In this document: positions 17,351-25,375 of the stretch, piece after piece
Layout: each line of letters opens with the position of its first letter
Position numbering within the stretch: the first letter of the stretch is position 1
Assembly: GCA_964385755.1 (NCBI GenBank)
Contig: CAYLPZ010000011.1
Location: forward strand, 1 to 60,285
From: CAG-698 sp964385755
GTDB lineage: Bacteria > Bacillota_I > Bacilli_A > ML615J-28 > CAG-698
Direction of reading: 5' to 3'
Length of the DNA: 60,285 nucleotides
Notes under the pieces: model-generated
Databases searched by the model: none
What the model saw: only the letters and a program-made list of their open reading frames with translations
What the model was told of the DNA's origin: nothing
Program-made: the position numbers and the translations under genes

Positions 17351-19267
17351 CTAGATATCTAGATTCTCTACAAACACAGCATTTTCTTCAATAAATTCGC
17401 GTCTAGGAGCAACATCATCCCCCATAAGCATGCTGAAAACTGTATCAGCCTCAATTGCATCACTTAATGTTACCTGTAAAAGTGTTCTATTCTTTGGATC
17501 CATTGTAGTCTCCCATAATTGGTCATAGTTCATTTCACCAAGTCCTTTGTATCTTTGAATATTAGGTTTTGATGCTTTTGAGAAAGTCTCTAATATTTTT
17601 TGTAATTCTTCATCACTATATGCGTATTCTACACGTTTATTTTGTGACACCTTATAAAGAGGTGGTTGTGCTAAATATACATATCCGTTTTCAATTAATG
17701 GTTTCATATATCTATAGAATAACGTTAAAAGTAGTGTTGCAATATGTGCACCATCGACATCAGCATCGGTCATAATTACTATTTTATGGTATCTTGCTTG
17801 TTCAATATTAAAATCATCACCAATACCAGTTCCAAATGCTTGAATCATAGAAATGATTTCTTTATTTTCTAATGCTTTATCCATTCTAGCTTTTTCTACA
17901 TTTAACACTTTTCCTCTTAGTGGGAGAATTGCTTGGAATTCACTATTTCGTCCTTTTCTTGCTGAACCACCAGCTGAATCTCCTTCGACTATATATATCT
18001 CACATTTTGATGGGTCCTTGCATCGACAATCTGTTAATTTAGAAGCTAATCCTAATGATTCAAGAGGTGTTTTTCTTCTAGTTGCATCTCTTGCTTTCTT
18101 GGCAGCTAATCTTGCACGACTAGCAAGTAATGATTTTTCCACAATATCTTTTGCTGATTGTGGATTTTCCTTTAAGAAGGCATCTAATCCATCTGTAAGT
18201 ACTTGCGATACTATTCTTCTAACTTCAGTATTACCTAATTTTGCTTTAGTCTGTCCTTCAAACTGAGGATCAGGGTGACGAACTAATATAATTGCAGTCA
18301 ATCCCTCTCTTACATCATCGCCTGTTAATGATTCATCTTTTTTAAATATATTATTAGTTTTTCCATAATTATTTAAAATTCTTGTCAACGCATTTCTGAA
18401 TCCTTCTTCGTGTGTACCACCATCAGGAGTATGAATATTATTAATAAAAGAATATATAGAACTATTAAAATCGTCAGTATATTGCATAGCAATCTCTACT
18501 TCAATTTTTTCAATGGATTTAGACACATAAAAAATATTATTGTGGATTGGATTACTACTTTTATTACTATTTAAGAATTGTACATATTCTTTAATACCGC
18601 CTTCATAACAATATGATACTTTTTTAATATGTTCATCATTTCTACTATCCGTCAAACTAAGCCTTAATCCTTTATTTAGGAATGCACTTTGTTGTAAATG
18701 TGATCTTATAGTTTCATAAACAAAAGTAGTAGTATCTTTAAATATCTCAGGGTCTGGCTTAAAAGTAACTCTAGTTCCATGTTCTTCACTTTCACCAATT
18801 ATCTTTACTTTGTATAGTCTTTTTCCACGCTCATATTCTTGTTTATATATTTTTCCATCTCTTTTTACTATTACTTCAAGTTTTTCACTAAGTGCATTAA
18901 CAACGCTAGCACCTACACCATGTAATCCTCCGGAAACTTTATAAGAAGAACCATCAAATTTACCACCAGCATGAAGAATTGTAAAAACAGCTTCAAGGGC
19001 ACTTTCACCAGTCTTCTTATGAATACCTGTCGGAACTCCACGTCCATCATCTTGAACCGAAATAAATCCATCTTTCATTAACTCGATTTCAATATGTGTA
19101 CATACTCCCGCTAAAGCTTCATCAATAGAGTTATCTAGTATTTCCCATACACAATGGTGTAATCCTCTTTCACCTGTTGAACCAATATACATACCTGGTC
19201 TTTTACGAACAGCTTCTAATCCTTCCAAAATTTGTATATTTGAACTTCCATAGTTTTCGTTTGGCAT
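17351..19267 (-). CDS. gyrB: DNA gyrase subunit B
   Basis: ATPase subunit of gyrase. 638 aa, standard Gram-positive length. GHKL ATP site residues are visible (EILDNSIDEALAG, GRGVPTG, GGLHGVGASVVNALS). The TOPRIM metal site reads EGDSAGGSARKGRN with later MTDADVDGAHI. The C-terminus has QRYKGLGEMN. Ribosome site GAGGTG. The 51-bp gap to recF contains a three-unit 8-bp iteron array like those in the large origin-side intergenic region, so gyrBA might respond to the RHH protein encoded nearby. Confidence 0.97.
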   Translation of the reverse strand: MPNENYGSSNIQILEGLEAVRKRPGMYIGSTGERGLHHCVWEILDNSIDEALAGVCTHIEIELMKDGFISVQDDGRGVPTGIHKKTGESALEAVFTILHAGGKFDGSSYKVSGGLHGVGASVVNALSEKLEVIVKRDGKIYKQEYERGKRLYKVKIIGESEEHGTRVTFKPDPEIFKDTTTFVYETIRSHLQQSAFLNKGLRLSLTDSRNDEHIKKVSYCYEGGIKEYVQFLNSNKSSNPIHNNIFYVSKSIEKIEVEIAMQYTDDFNSSIYSFINNIHTPDGGTHEEGFRNALTRILNNYGKTNNIFKKDESLTGDDVREGLTAIILVRHPDPQFEGQTKAKLGNTEVRRIVSQVLTDGLDAFLKENPQSAKDIVEKSLLASRARLAAKKARDATRRKTPLESLGLASKLTDCRCKDPSKCEIYIVEGDSAGGSARKGRNSEFQAILPLRGKVLNVEKARMDKALENKEIISMIQAFGTGIGDDFNIEQARYHKIVIMTDADVDGAHIATLLLTLFYRYMKPLIENGYVYLAQPPLYKVSQNKRVEYAYSDEELQKILETFSKASKPNIQRYKGLGEMNYDQLWETTMDPKNRTLLQVTLSDAIEADTVFSMLMGDDVAPRREFIEENAVFVENLDI

Positions 19268-19296
19268 TTTAATGCACCTCTTTCTATCAATATTAA

Positions 19297-19318
19297 TACA
19301 TATATATGTATATACGTA
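19297..19318. repeat. Iteron array in the recF-gyrB gap
   Basis: Three 6-bp cores in strict 8-bp phase: TACATA (19297), TATGTA (19305), TACGTA (19313), each separated by TA. It is the same motif and phase as the arrays at 21.0-23.1 kb and sits about 30 bp before the gyrB start. Likely a binding site for the RHH protein at 23170; this is inference. Confidence 0.65.
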
Positions 19319-20386
19319 CTATAATTTTATTATTTTCGCCTTTTTTAATACTTTTTCATCAATTTGTGAAATATCAGTTGTTGTAATAAAAGTCTGATGC
19401 TCATCCCCTAATAATTTAATTAAATCTTTTTGGCGATTATTATCTAATTCTCCAAAGACATCATCTAATACAACAATAATATCTCTTTCTTTATCACTTA
19501 CAAAATCCGCAAGTCCTATTTTTATTGATAACGCTAATGTTCGTTGTTGTCCTTGTGACCCATAGCTAATAGCGTTTTTACCATTTATTCTAACAACAAA
19601 ATCATCACGATGTGGCCCACAATTAGTAGTTTTTGTTATTAAATCAAGATTTCTCTTTTCGTTTAGTGTTTTTTTAAATTCGTATTCTAAAACATTTGGA
19701 AGATATTCAATCATTCCTTCTTCTTTATCTAATGAGATTTTTAATACATTCTTTTTTATATATTCATTTAATTTATCAATAAAATTCTTTCTAATATTTA
19801 TTATTGTTTTACCATATTTATATAATAAATTATCAAAAACATCTAACATTTCTTTTTGATTTATTGTAGGTTCTTTATCAAATATGTTTTTCTTTAAGAA
19901 TTCATTTCTTTCTTTTAATACTCTATTATAATTACTTAAATTTTCTAAGTAAATCCTGTCAATTTGTCCTAAATTAATATCAAGAAATCTTCTGCGATGC
20001 TTAGGATCTCCTTTAATAAGTTTTAAATCATCAGGTGTAAAAGAAATAATTATCATTTCACCTAAATAACTACTTAGTGATTTATAAATTTCTCCGTCTT
20101 TACTTACTTTTTTTCCATCAATAGAACACATTACAGATATATCATGTTCATTTTGCGTTATAACCTTACCGTTAATGCAATAAAATTTTTGTCCTTCTTT
20201 TATCATATCAAAATCTTTTGATGTTCTAAAAGATTTGCACATTCCTAGCAAATAAACTGCCTCAACTAACGATGTTTTTCCTGTAGCATTATCTCCTACA
20301 ATGATGTTAATCCCATCATCAAATAAAAAAGAATCATTTTCATAACATCTAAAGTTAAATAAATCTATTTTCTTAATTTTAACCAT
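19319..20386 (-). CDS. recF: Recombination mediator RecF
   Basis: 355 aa SMC-like ATPase that helps load RecA at single-strand gaps. Walker A is GDNATGKTSLVEAVY near residues 32-46. The signature region GSQGQQRTLALSIK and Walker B IIVVLDDVFGELD are intact. Its start lies 8 nt inside rlbA, the usual coupling in Bacillota. The order rlbA-recF-gyrB-gyrA is conserved. Confidence 0.95.
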   Translation of the reverse strand: MVKIKKIDLFNFRCYENDSFLFDDGINIIVGDNATGKTSLVEAVYLLGMCKSFRTSKDFDMIKEGQKFYCINGKVITQNEHDISVMCSIDGKKVSKDGEIYKSLSSYLGEMIIISFTPDDLKLIKGDPKHRRRFLDINLGQIDRIYLENLSNYNRVLKERNEFLKKNIFDKEPTINQKEMLDVFDNLLYKYGKTIINIRKNFIDKLNEYIKKNVLKISLDKEEGMIEYLPNVLEYEFKKTLNEKRNLDLITKTTNCGPHRDDFVVRINGKNAISYGSQGQQRTLALSIKIGLADFVSDKERDIIVVLDDVFGELDNNRQKDLIKLLGDEHQTFITTTDISQIDEKVLKKAKIIKL

Positions 20387-20597
20387 TGTTCTTAATTAAT
20401 ATTTCTAATTCGTTTAATTTTACTGTATATTCTGGATAAATTTTTCTGCCCCTTCTATCCTCTTTCTCTCCATTAACTAAAACAATATTTTGTTCAAGAA
20501 ACGCTTTACAATCAGAACCATTACTAAGAATTCCAACATATTTTAAAAGTTGTCCTAATTTTATATATTCTGTGTTAATAAAAACCTCTTTTTTCAT
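20379..20597 (-). CDS. rlbA: S4-domain RNA-binding protein RlbA (YaaA)
   Basis: 72 aa S4-fold protein (IKLGQLLKYVGILSNGSDCK, then VNGEKEDRRGRKIYPEYTV), always next to recF in Bacillota. Precise RNA target unclear. Normally it directly follows dnaN. Here it is separated from dnaN by 3.6 kb carrying the RHH-ParA genes and a 2.5-kb AT-rich region, so it needs its own promoter. Confidence 0.9.
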   Translation of the reverse strand: MKKEVFINTEYIKLGQLLKYVGILSNGSDCKAFLEQNIVLVNGEKEDRRGRKIYPEYTVKLNELEILIKNNG

Positions 20598-20626
20598 AAA
20601 ATATACGACCTTTCTTATATATATTT

Positions 20627-20655
20627 ATTATACCACATTTCATTTCCTTTTTCTA
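20627..20655 (-). promoter_or_regulatory. Candidate promoter of rlbA-recF
   Basis: On the minus strand TAGAAA (20650-20655), 17-bp spacer, TATAAT (20627-20632), about 30 nt before rlbA. The -10 is perfect, the -35 weak. Confidence 0.5.
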
Positions 20656-20882
20656 GTCTTTTTTTGCGATTTTTGATTTTTGCCATTATATTTCGCTTAT
20701 AATAGTTTTTTGCAATAAACCTATTTTTTTACAATTATAAATTTTTAACAAAAAATCGCTAATTTTACTTTAGCTTCTTTATATCATTAAATAATCCCTT
20801 TCTATATTATATATTATAATTTTTATATAATTTGATTATATCTTATTTTTTTTAATTTTCACTTTTATTAATTTTTCTGAAG

Positions 20883-20933
20883 TTATCAACATTTTTTATT
20901 AAGTTATCAACATTTTTTGTTAAGTTATCAACA
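20883..20933 (+). other. Three DnaA boxes in 21-bp direct repeats
   Basis: TTATCAACA occurs at 20883, 20904 and 20925, all in the same orientation, spaced exactly 21 bp (two helical turns) and flanked by T tracts. TTATCAACA is one mismatch from TTATCCACA and is also the form used in front of dnaA in this window. Strong candidate for one half of a bipartite oriC or for a DnaA-titrating site. Confidence 0.75.
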
Positions 20934-21022
20934 TTTTAGTTTGACTTTTATATAACTCAAGATATATTTCTTGTTTTTAATTATTCTATTTTTAAAAAGC
21001 ACCCAAAAGTAACATTTATCTA

Positions 21023-21052
21023 TAAATATTTACATAAATAAATATATATGTA
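21023..21052. repeat. Iteron cluster A
   Basis: Four cores in 8-bp phase: TAAATA (21023), TACATA (21031), TAAATA (21039), TATGTA (21047), with AT-only dinucleotides between them. Confidence 0.6.
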
Positions 21053-21217
21053 TTAAATTTTTGTTTTATGTACAACTTATATTAGTAATTTTTCAAACAT
21101 TATCATTACTTTAACGTCTATATGTTTTTTTAAGGATAGATATTCAATTTTATAATTTAATATTTATCCCATACTTTATATATTTTTTGATATAGTTATA
21201 ACCGCACAAGGAGCATA

Positions 21218-21239
21218 TACGTATATACGTATTTATGTA
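21218..21239. repeat. Iteron cluster B
   Basis: TACGTA (21218), TACGTA (21226), TATGTA (21234) in exact 8-bp phase. The CG-containing cores are conspicuous in this nearly CG-free DNA. Confidence 0.65.
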
Positions 21240-21481
21240 TAACAATACATCCTTTTCAAATAGTTCAGAATATTTATATTTGTTAACTTTTTTATTTACT
21301 TTGTTAGTAAATAAATCTTTTGATTTCAAAAATATAATTTTAATTTTTTTATAACTGTGTTCGTATATTTATCTTAATAATGAAATATTTTTAATGTTAT
21401 TCTGCTTTTGATATTACATGATGTTATTCAAAGACATTATCCACTTTCTTATATAGTAAAATTTTTTTATATTAAGATTAA

Positions 21482-21511
21482 TACATAAATACTTATTTAT
21501 GTATATATGTT
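21482..21511. repeat. Iteron cluster C
   Basis: TACATA (21482), TACTTA (21490), TATGTA (21498), TATGTT (21506), 8-bp phase. Confidence 0.6.
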
Positions 21512-21628
21512 AGTTTTATAATTACAGTTTTAAATATAATAGTTGCTATATGTTTTTTCTTTTGCTTATAAGTTAATTTTATTGTGATCGTCTCCCATGG
21601 GTACTAAACAAAATAAACTATTAATTTG

Positions 21629-21658
21629 TGTGTATTTACATATTTACATATATATGTA
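21629..21658. repeat. Iteron cluster D
   Basis: TGTGTA (21629), TACATA (21637), TACATA (21645), TATGTA (21653), 8-bp phase with TT or TA spacers. Confidence 0.65.
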
Positions 21659-21767
21659 ATATCATTTCTAAAATATAAATAGCTTTTTCGACTTATTTAT
21701 TTATAAGAAATTATTTACTTTTATAATTTTCACATTACAAATTCGCAATATATGTTGTTGTTTGTTA

Positions 21768-21844
21768 TCCATAAATACATCTTTATGTATATATTTCTAA
21801 CAACTATTTATACTATCAGAGTTAAATTACTTCAAACATACGTA
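21768..21844. repeat. Weaker iteron clusters E and F
   Basis: TCCATA (21768), TACATC (21776), TATGTA (21784) are in 8-bp phase. A lone TACGTA follows at 21839. Confidence 0.4.
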
Positions 21845-21938
21845 TTTATTAATATAGATCCCTATATTAGAAATATTTTTATTTCATCTTCGTAATTTTT
21901 TCTTTTTCTTAATAGCTAGAAATGCAAACAGCACATTA

Positions 21939-21976
21939 CACATATATACATAATTAAATATTTACGTATATATTTA
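21939..21976. repeat. Iteron cluster G
   Basis: Five units in 8-bp phase: CACATA (21939), TACATA (21947), TAAATA (21955), TACGTA (21963), TATTTA (21971). Confidence 0.6.
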
Positions 21977-22142
21977 TTATTTATTAATTAATTTGTAACA
22001 ATTTTATTAAAAACATGAAAATTTAAGCAAAAACAACTATTAATTATCTATAATTATCATTTTTCATCAATCAATTAGAAGCTTTGTTGAATAAAATATA
22101 AAGTCATAATCTTCAAAATTATAATTTTTTCAATAAAACAAA

Positions 22143-22164
22143 TACATATATACCACTATATGTA
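22143..22164. repeat. Iteron cluster H
   Basis: TACATA (22143) and TATGTA (22159) with a degenerate TACCAC between them at 22151, 8-bp phase. Confidence 0.45.
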
Positions 22165-22291
22165 TAATAAAAAGGAGACAGATTGAATAAAAAAAACATT
22201 TATATAGATATTATTATCTTTTTAATCTAAATATAAACAGTTATATAGTCTTAAAAGCATCATTATTAAATTTAAGAATCCCTTAAACAAG

Positions 22292-22321
22292 TACATATTT
22301 ACACATATACATAAATAAATA
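22292..22321. repeat. Iteron cluster I
   Basis: TACATA (22292), TACACA (22300), TACATA (22308), TAAATA (22316), 8-bp phase. Confidence 0.6.
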
Positions 22322-22626
22322 TAAAAATAGAAGGATTTTTAATGATTTTGTTATAATTAATAGAGTTAATGTAAAAACTATTCATAAACACAATTGTAAT
22401 AAAAAAATTTTTTTTAATGAAAACAAAGTATTTTTTTGGCTCGTAAAAAAAATAAAGAGTAAATCATGTCAAAAAAAGTAAAAAAGTAGAATTAATCATT
22501 TCTTTTTTTTGATTAAGCTTACAAAAAAAAGAATAAACTTTCCACACTATATATATTAACTATGAAGTATGATAAAAAAAACATATTTTTAATAAAATCA
22601 CAACCTAATCAATAATTAGTTGTATA

Positions 22627-22753
22627 TATGTATATACATATATACGCTTATATGTATTTAAATATTTACGTTATATACATATTTATTTTTTTACATATTT
22701 AAATATTTACGTTTTTGTTTCTTTATTGATTTACATATTTAAATATTTACATA
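22627..22753. repeat. Largest iteron array with 40-bp higher-order repeat
   Basis: Six units in 8-bp phase from 22627 (TATGTA, TACATA, TACGCT, TATGTA, TAAATA, TACGTT). Then come two further three-unit blocks, TACATA/TAAATA/TACGTT at 22692 and TACATA/TAAATA/TACATA at 22732. The 20-bp segment TTACATATTTAAATATTTAC is identical at 22691 and 22731, with a near copy at 22651, so the period is 40 bp (five iteron lengths). Confidence 0.75.
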
Positions 22754-22992
22754 ATATTTTGTCTTTTTTTGTCATTTTTCAGTGTTTGAATTTTTTCGTT
22801 TATATTGATTTTTTGTATATGGGGTTAATAACTTTACCTAAAATTCATAAAAATTGATTATAGCTCAAAATTTTAGAGATTTTTTTGTTTTAATAATTAC
22901 ATTTTAAAGTTACTTCCTATTTTATTTTACATTTATTTAATTATTATATGTTTTTATGGTGAATGCTATTATTTTTATTTTTTCAAAAAGTG

Positions 22993-23021
22993 TTGACTTT
23001 TGATTAATATTGTTTTAATAT
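22993..23021 (+). promoter_or_regulatory. Promoter of the RHH-parA operon
   Basis: TTGACT (22993-22998), 17-bp spacer, TAATAT (23016-23021). The -10 runs straight into an iteron core, TATGTA at 23023, so the RHH protein would be well placed to repress its own promoter. Confidence 0.65.
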
Positions 23022-23086
23022 ATATGTATATATTGAAAAAAGTATATCAATAAATATTTATTTATTTTTATATTTATTAATGTAAA

Positions 23087-23132
23087 TATTTATTTGTGTA
23101 TTTATTGATGTATTTATGTATGTATATACATA
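23087..23132. repeat. Iteron array in the RHH-parA leader
   Basis: Units at 23087 (TATTTA), 23095 (TGTGTA), 23103 (TATTGA), 23111 (TATTTA), 23119 (TATGTA) and 23127 (TACATA), 8-bp phase. The last two lie in an 18-bp perfect palindrome, TGTATGTATATACATACA at 23117-23134. Probable operator between promoter and start codon. Confidence 0.6.
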
Positions 23133-23169
23133 CAATTCTTTTTGGTTTTGGTGATAAGGAGGTATGAAT

Positions 23170-23388
23170 ATGAACACACCATTTAAAAAACGTGAGAGTC
23201 CTTTATCTTTTGACTCAAAATCTACCCAAACAGCTCAAGTTGCGGAGGGTGATCGTATTAAGTATACAGCTACAATGGATAAGGAACTAAGAAAAGCAGT
23301 TAAGATAGCAGCTGTTAACAAAAATCTTCAATTTTCTCAATACATTGAAGAGGCTTTAAGAGAAAAACTTCAAAGAGAGGGATATTAG
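23170..23388 (+). CDS. Ribbon-helix-helix DNA-binding protein (ParG/Omega-like partition factor)
   Basis: 72 aa. A perfect ribosome site AAGGAGGT ends right at an ATG at 23164, so the ATG at 23170 (six bases away) is the likely start. Residues 1-27 are polar and probably unstructured. Residues 29-67 fit the RHH fold: a strand RIKYTATM, then helices DKELRKAVKIAAVNKN and FSQYIEEALREKL. In plasmid type Ib systems a small RHH protein binds short phased repeats, represses its operon and stimulates the partner ParA. The 2-bp spacing to a parA gene and the phased 8-bp iterons around it support that role. It could also be a plain regulator. Confidence 0.8.
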   Translation: MNTPFKKRESPLSFDSKSTQTAQVAEGDRIKYTATMDKELRKAVKIAAVNKNLQFSQYIEEALREKLQREGY

Positions 23389-23390
23389 TT

Positions 23391-24164
23391 ATGGCAATCA
23401 TTTCTACATTTTGTAAAAAAGGTGGTGTTGGTAAGAGTACTTTTATAGGTTTCATGGCTCATTATTATGCAACTAAAGGTAAAAAAGTATTAATAATAAG
23501 CACAGATGACCAAAATAGTATCTTTAAAATATTTGGAATTCAAGATGATGGAAGTGAAAATTATCTAGAATTCTTACTTGCTAATAGAGCTGATTTAGGT
23601 GATATCCTTATTGATGCTAGAGAAAATTTATGCTTGATAAAATCTTTAAATACTGACAACATGTCACTTAAATTAACTTTAGAGAGAAGTCAAGAGAAGG
23701 TAATTCGTAAAATGTTACAAGATTATAGTACTTACTTTGACTATATTTTTATTGATTTCCCTCCTTCAAGTAACCGTTTAACTGAAGTTTTGCTTGATTT
23801 AAGTGATTCTATCTTAATCGTTGTTGGTTTAGATAGTCTAGGACTTGATGGTTTCTTTAATACAATTCAATATTTTGTTGATAAAGACATCGATTTAAAT
23901 AGTATTAAGTATATTATTCCTAATGGATATAGTAATAATAGACGTGCCCCTAAGATATCCTTAGAGCGCTTAAAAGAACAGGTTAAAGATTTCACACCTA
24001 ATGCAACTATTTTAGAACCATTACAAGAAAGATCAATTATTAAGAATTTACAAGCGGAAGGCATAAGTCCATTCGATGATGTTATTCTTGATAGATACGA
24101 TGCAAACGCTAAAGAACAATTAAAACGCGTTTTAATTAACACTTTAGAAAAATTAGATATATAA
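23391..24164 (+). CDS. ParA/MinD-family partition ATPase
   Basis: 257 aa. Deviant Walker A KGGVGKST at 10-17 with the signature lysine, A' motif IISTDD near 36-41, and Walker B-like YIFIDFPPS. No N-terminal HTH domain, so it is the small (type Ib or Soj-like) form and relies on the RHH partner for DNA binding and autoregulation. It is transcribed opposite to dnaN and rlbA, which flank it, and so interrupts the usual dnaN-rlbA-recF order. Expected role: moving or positioning the origin region through an RHH-iteron complex, or acting on DnaA as Soj does. Confidence 0.88.
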   Translation: MAIISTFCKKGGVGKSTFIGFMAHYYATKGKKVLIISTDDQNSIFKIFGIQDDGSENYLEFLLANRADLGDILIDARENLCLIKSLNTDNMSLKLTLERSQEKVIRKMLQDYSTYFDYIFIDFPPSSNRLTEVLLDLSDSILIVVGLDSLGLDGFFNTIQYFVDKDIDLNSIKYIIPNGYSNNRRAPKISLERLKEQVKDFTPNATILEPLQERSIIKNLQAEGISPFDDVILDRYDANAKEQLKRVLINTLEKLDI

Positions 24165-24191
24165 AAAAGAGGCTTTAATGGCCTCTTTTTT
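24163..24191. terminator. Bidirectional terminator between parA and dnaN
   Basis: An 11-bp perfect stem AAAAAAGAGGC / GCCTCTTTTTT with a 7-nt loop fills the whole gap between the converging genes. Confidence 0.9.
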
Positions 24192-25307
24192 TTATCCTCT
24201 TACTGGCAATATTAATTGAATTAAATTAGTATCTTTATCAGATTGAATAGTGATAGGTTTTATTTCACCAGTAAAGTTTAATGTTATTTCCTTAGCGTTA
24301 AATGTTCTTAATGCATCTAAAAAATATTTAGAGCTTAATGATACCTCAAATGAAAGATTAGAAGTACGATCAATCGGAATAACTTCTTCTACTGCACCAC
24401 CTATTTCAGTTGAAGTAGAAATAAATTCGACTTTATTATCACTAGAAATAGCTAATTTTATAATATTTGACATATCATTCATAACAAATATTGAAACACG
24501 ATCAATTGTTTGTATTAATTCGTCTTTGTTAAATTTTAAAGTAAGTAAGTATCTTTCTGGGATTAAAGATTCTATGTTAGGGAATACTCCATTAATTAAT
24601 CTTGATTGGAAAAGAATATTTTTGAATTTAAATAACACTTTTTGTGAAGTAAAATGCATCTCTACTACACCATCATTATCTTCTAAAATCTTTAAAAGTT
24701 CATCTAAACTTTTACCAGGAATAACGACTCTCAACTCAGGTAAATCTTTTTCGAAAACAATTTGTTTTCTAGCTAAACGAAAACTATCAGTAGCAACAAA
24801 TTCTAAAACTTTTCCGTTAGTTGCAACAGAAACACCTGTTAATATAATTCTAGATTCACTTGGTGAAATAGCAAATGAAGTATTCTTAATTAATAATTTT
24901 AAATCTTGTGAAGAAATTTCAAAGAATGTTTGTGAATCTTCAAATGAAATAGAAGGATATAACTCTAAAACTAATTGATTAAGGGTAAATACACTTTTTC
25001 CAGCAAGAACTTTTATTTCATTTTCTTCATATGAAACAAAATCTACATATTCAGAAGTAACTTTTCTAATAATTTCAATTAAATATTTACCTTGAACAAT
25101 AAAATCACCTTTTTCGAAAACAGTAAAACTCTCTTGTATGATTGTTTTTATTGAAATATCATTATTACTTGCGGTTAAAGTAATGCAAGAATCAGATACT
25201 TGAAAAACAATACCTGTAAGACCTGGCATTTGTACTTTATTTGATAAAGCACGAGAAACATTATTAAGGCTATTTAGTAGCATATCACGTTTAATTTGAA
25301 ATTTCAT
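24192..25307 (-). CDS. dnaN: DNA polymerase III beta sliding clamp
   Basis: 371 aa, three-domain clamp. N-terminal MKFQIKRDMLLNSLNNVSRAL and C-terminal IQLILPVRG are typical. The terminal region lining the hydrophobic partner pocket is present. It lies 68 bp downstream of dnaA, the universal arrangement. Unlike most Bacillota it is not followed by rlbA-recF but meets a convergent terminator and parA. Confidence 0.96.
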   Translation of the reverse strand: MKFQIKRDMLLNSLNNVSRALSNKVQMPGLTGIVFQVSDSCITLTASNNDISIKTIIQESFTVFEKGDFIVQGKYLIEIIRKVTSEYVDFVSYEENEIKVLAGKSVFTLNQLVLELYPSISFEDSQTFFEISSQDLKLLIKNTSFAISPSESRIILTGVSVATNGKVLEFVATDSFRLARKQIVFEKDLPELRVVIPGKSLDELLKILEDNDGVVEMHFTSQKVLFKFKNILFQSRLINGVFPNIESLIPERYLLTLKFNKDELIQTIDRVSIFVMNDMSNIIKLAISSDNKVEFISTSTEIGGAVEEVIPIDRTSNLSFEVSLSSKYFLDALRTFNAKEITLNFTGEIKPITIQSDKDTNLIQLILPVRG

Positions 25308-25356
25308 TTTTTTCTCCTTTATTTATATTATAAATATATTTATTATTATTAAGAGA

Positions 25357-25373
25357 TGTTGATATGTTGATAA
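25357..25373 (-). other. DnaA box(es) between dnaA and dnaN
   Basis: A minus-strand TTATCAACA is at 25365-25373, with a one-mismatch copy at 25357-25365 in 8-bp tandem. The position corresponds to the incC side of the B. subtilis origin. Confidence 0.5.
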
Positions 25374-25375
25374 CT

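Larger units (their letters stand above)
20598..23169. other. Gene-free AT-rich region with iteron arrays (candidate centromere/origin DNA)
   Basis: About 2.5 kb without a credible gene: the only frames are tiny and lack homology. It contains three DnaA boxes at the rlbA end, at least ten clusters of a TAYRTA-like 6-bp core at exact 8-bp spacing, a 40-bp higher-order repeat at 22651-22753, and, at the right end, the promoter and leader of the RHH gene. Long A and T tracts fill the rest. Such a layout fits a partition centromere or an origin-proximal unwinding region. It is far longer than the gap between dnaN and rlbA in other Bacillota. Confidence 0.8.

Noticed and set aside
22174..22230. 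Mini-gene after AAAGGAG at 22172 (TTG start, about 15 codons)
   Set aside because: Too short, a non-ATG start and no conserved content; likely chance in A-rich DNA.
20598..23169. CRISPR array or coding remnant in the AT-rich region
   Set aside because: The repeats are 6-8 bp cores in short phased runs, not 24-40 bp repeats with unique spacers, and no cas gene is present. All frames are short and without homology.
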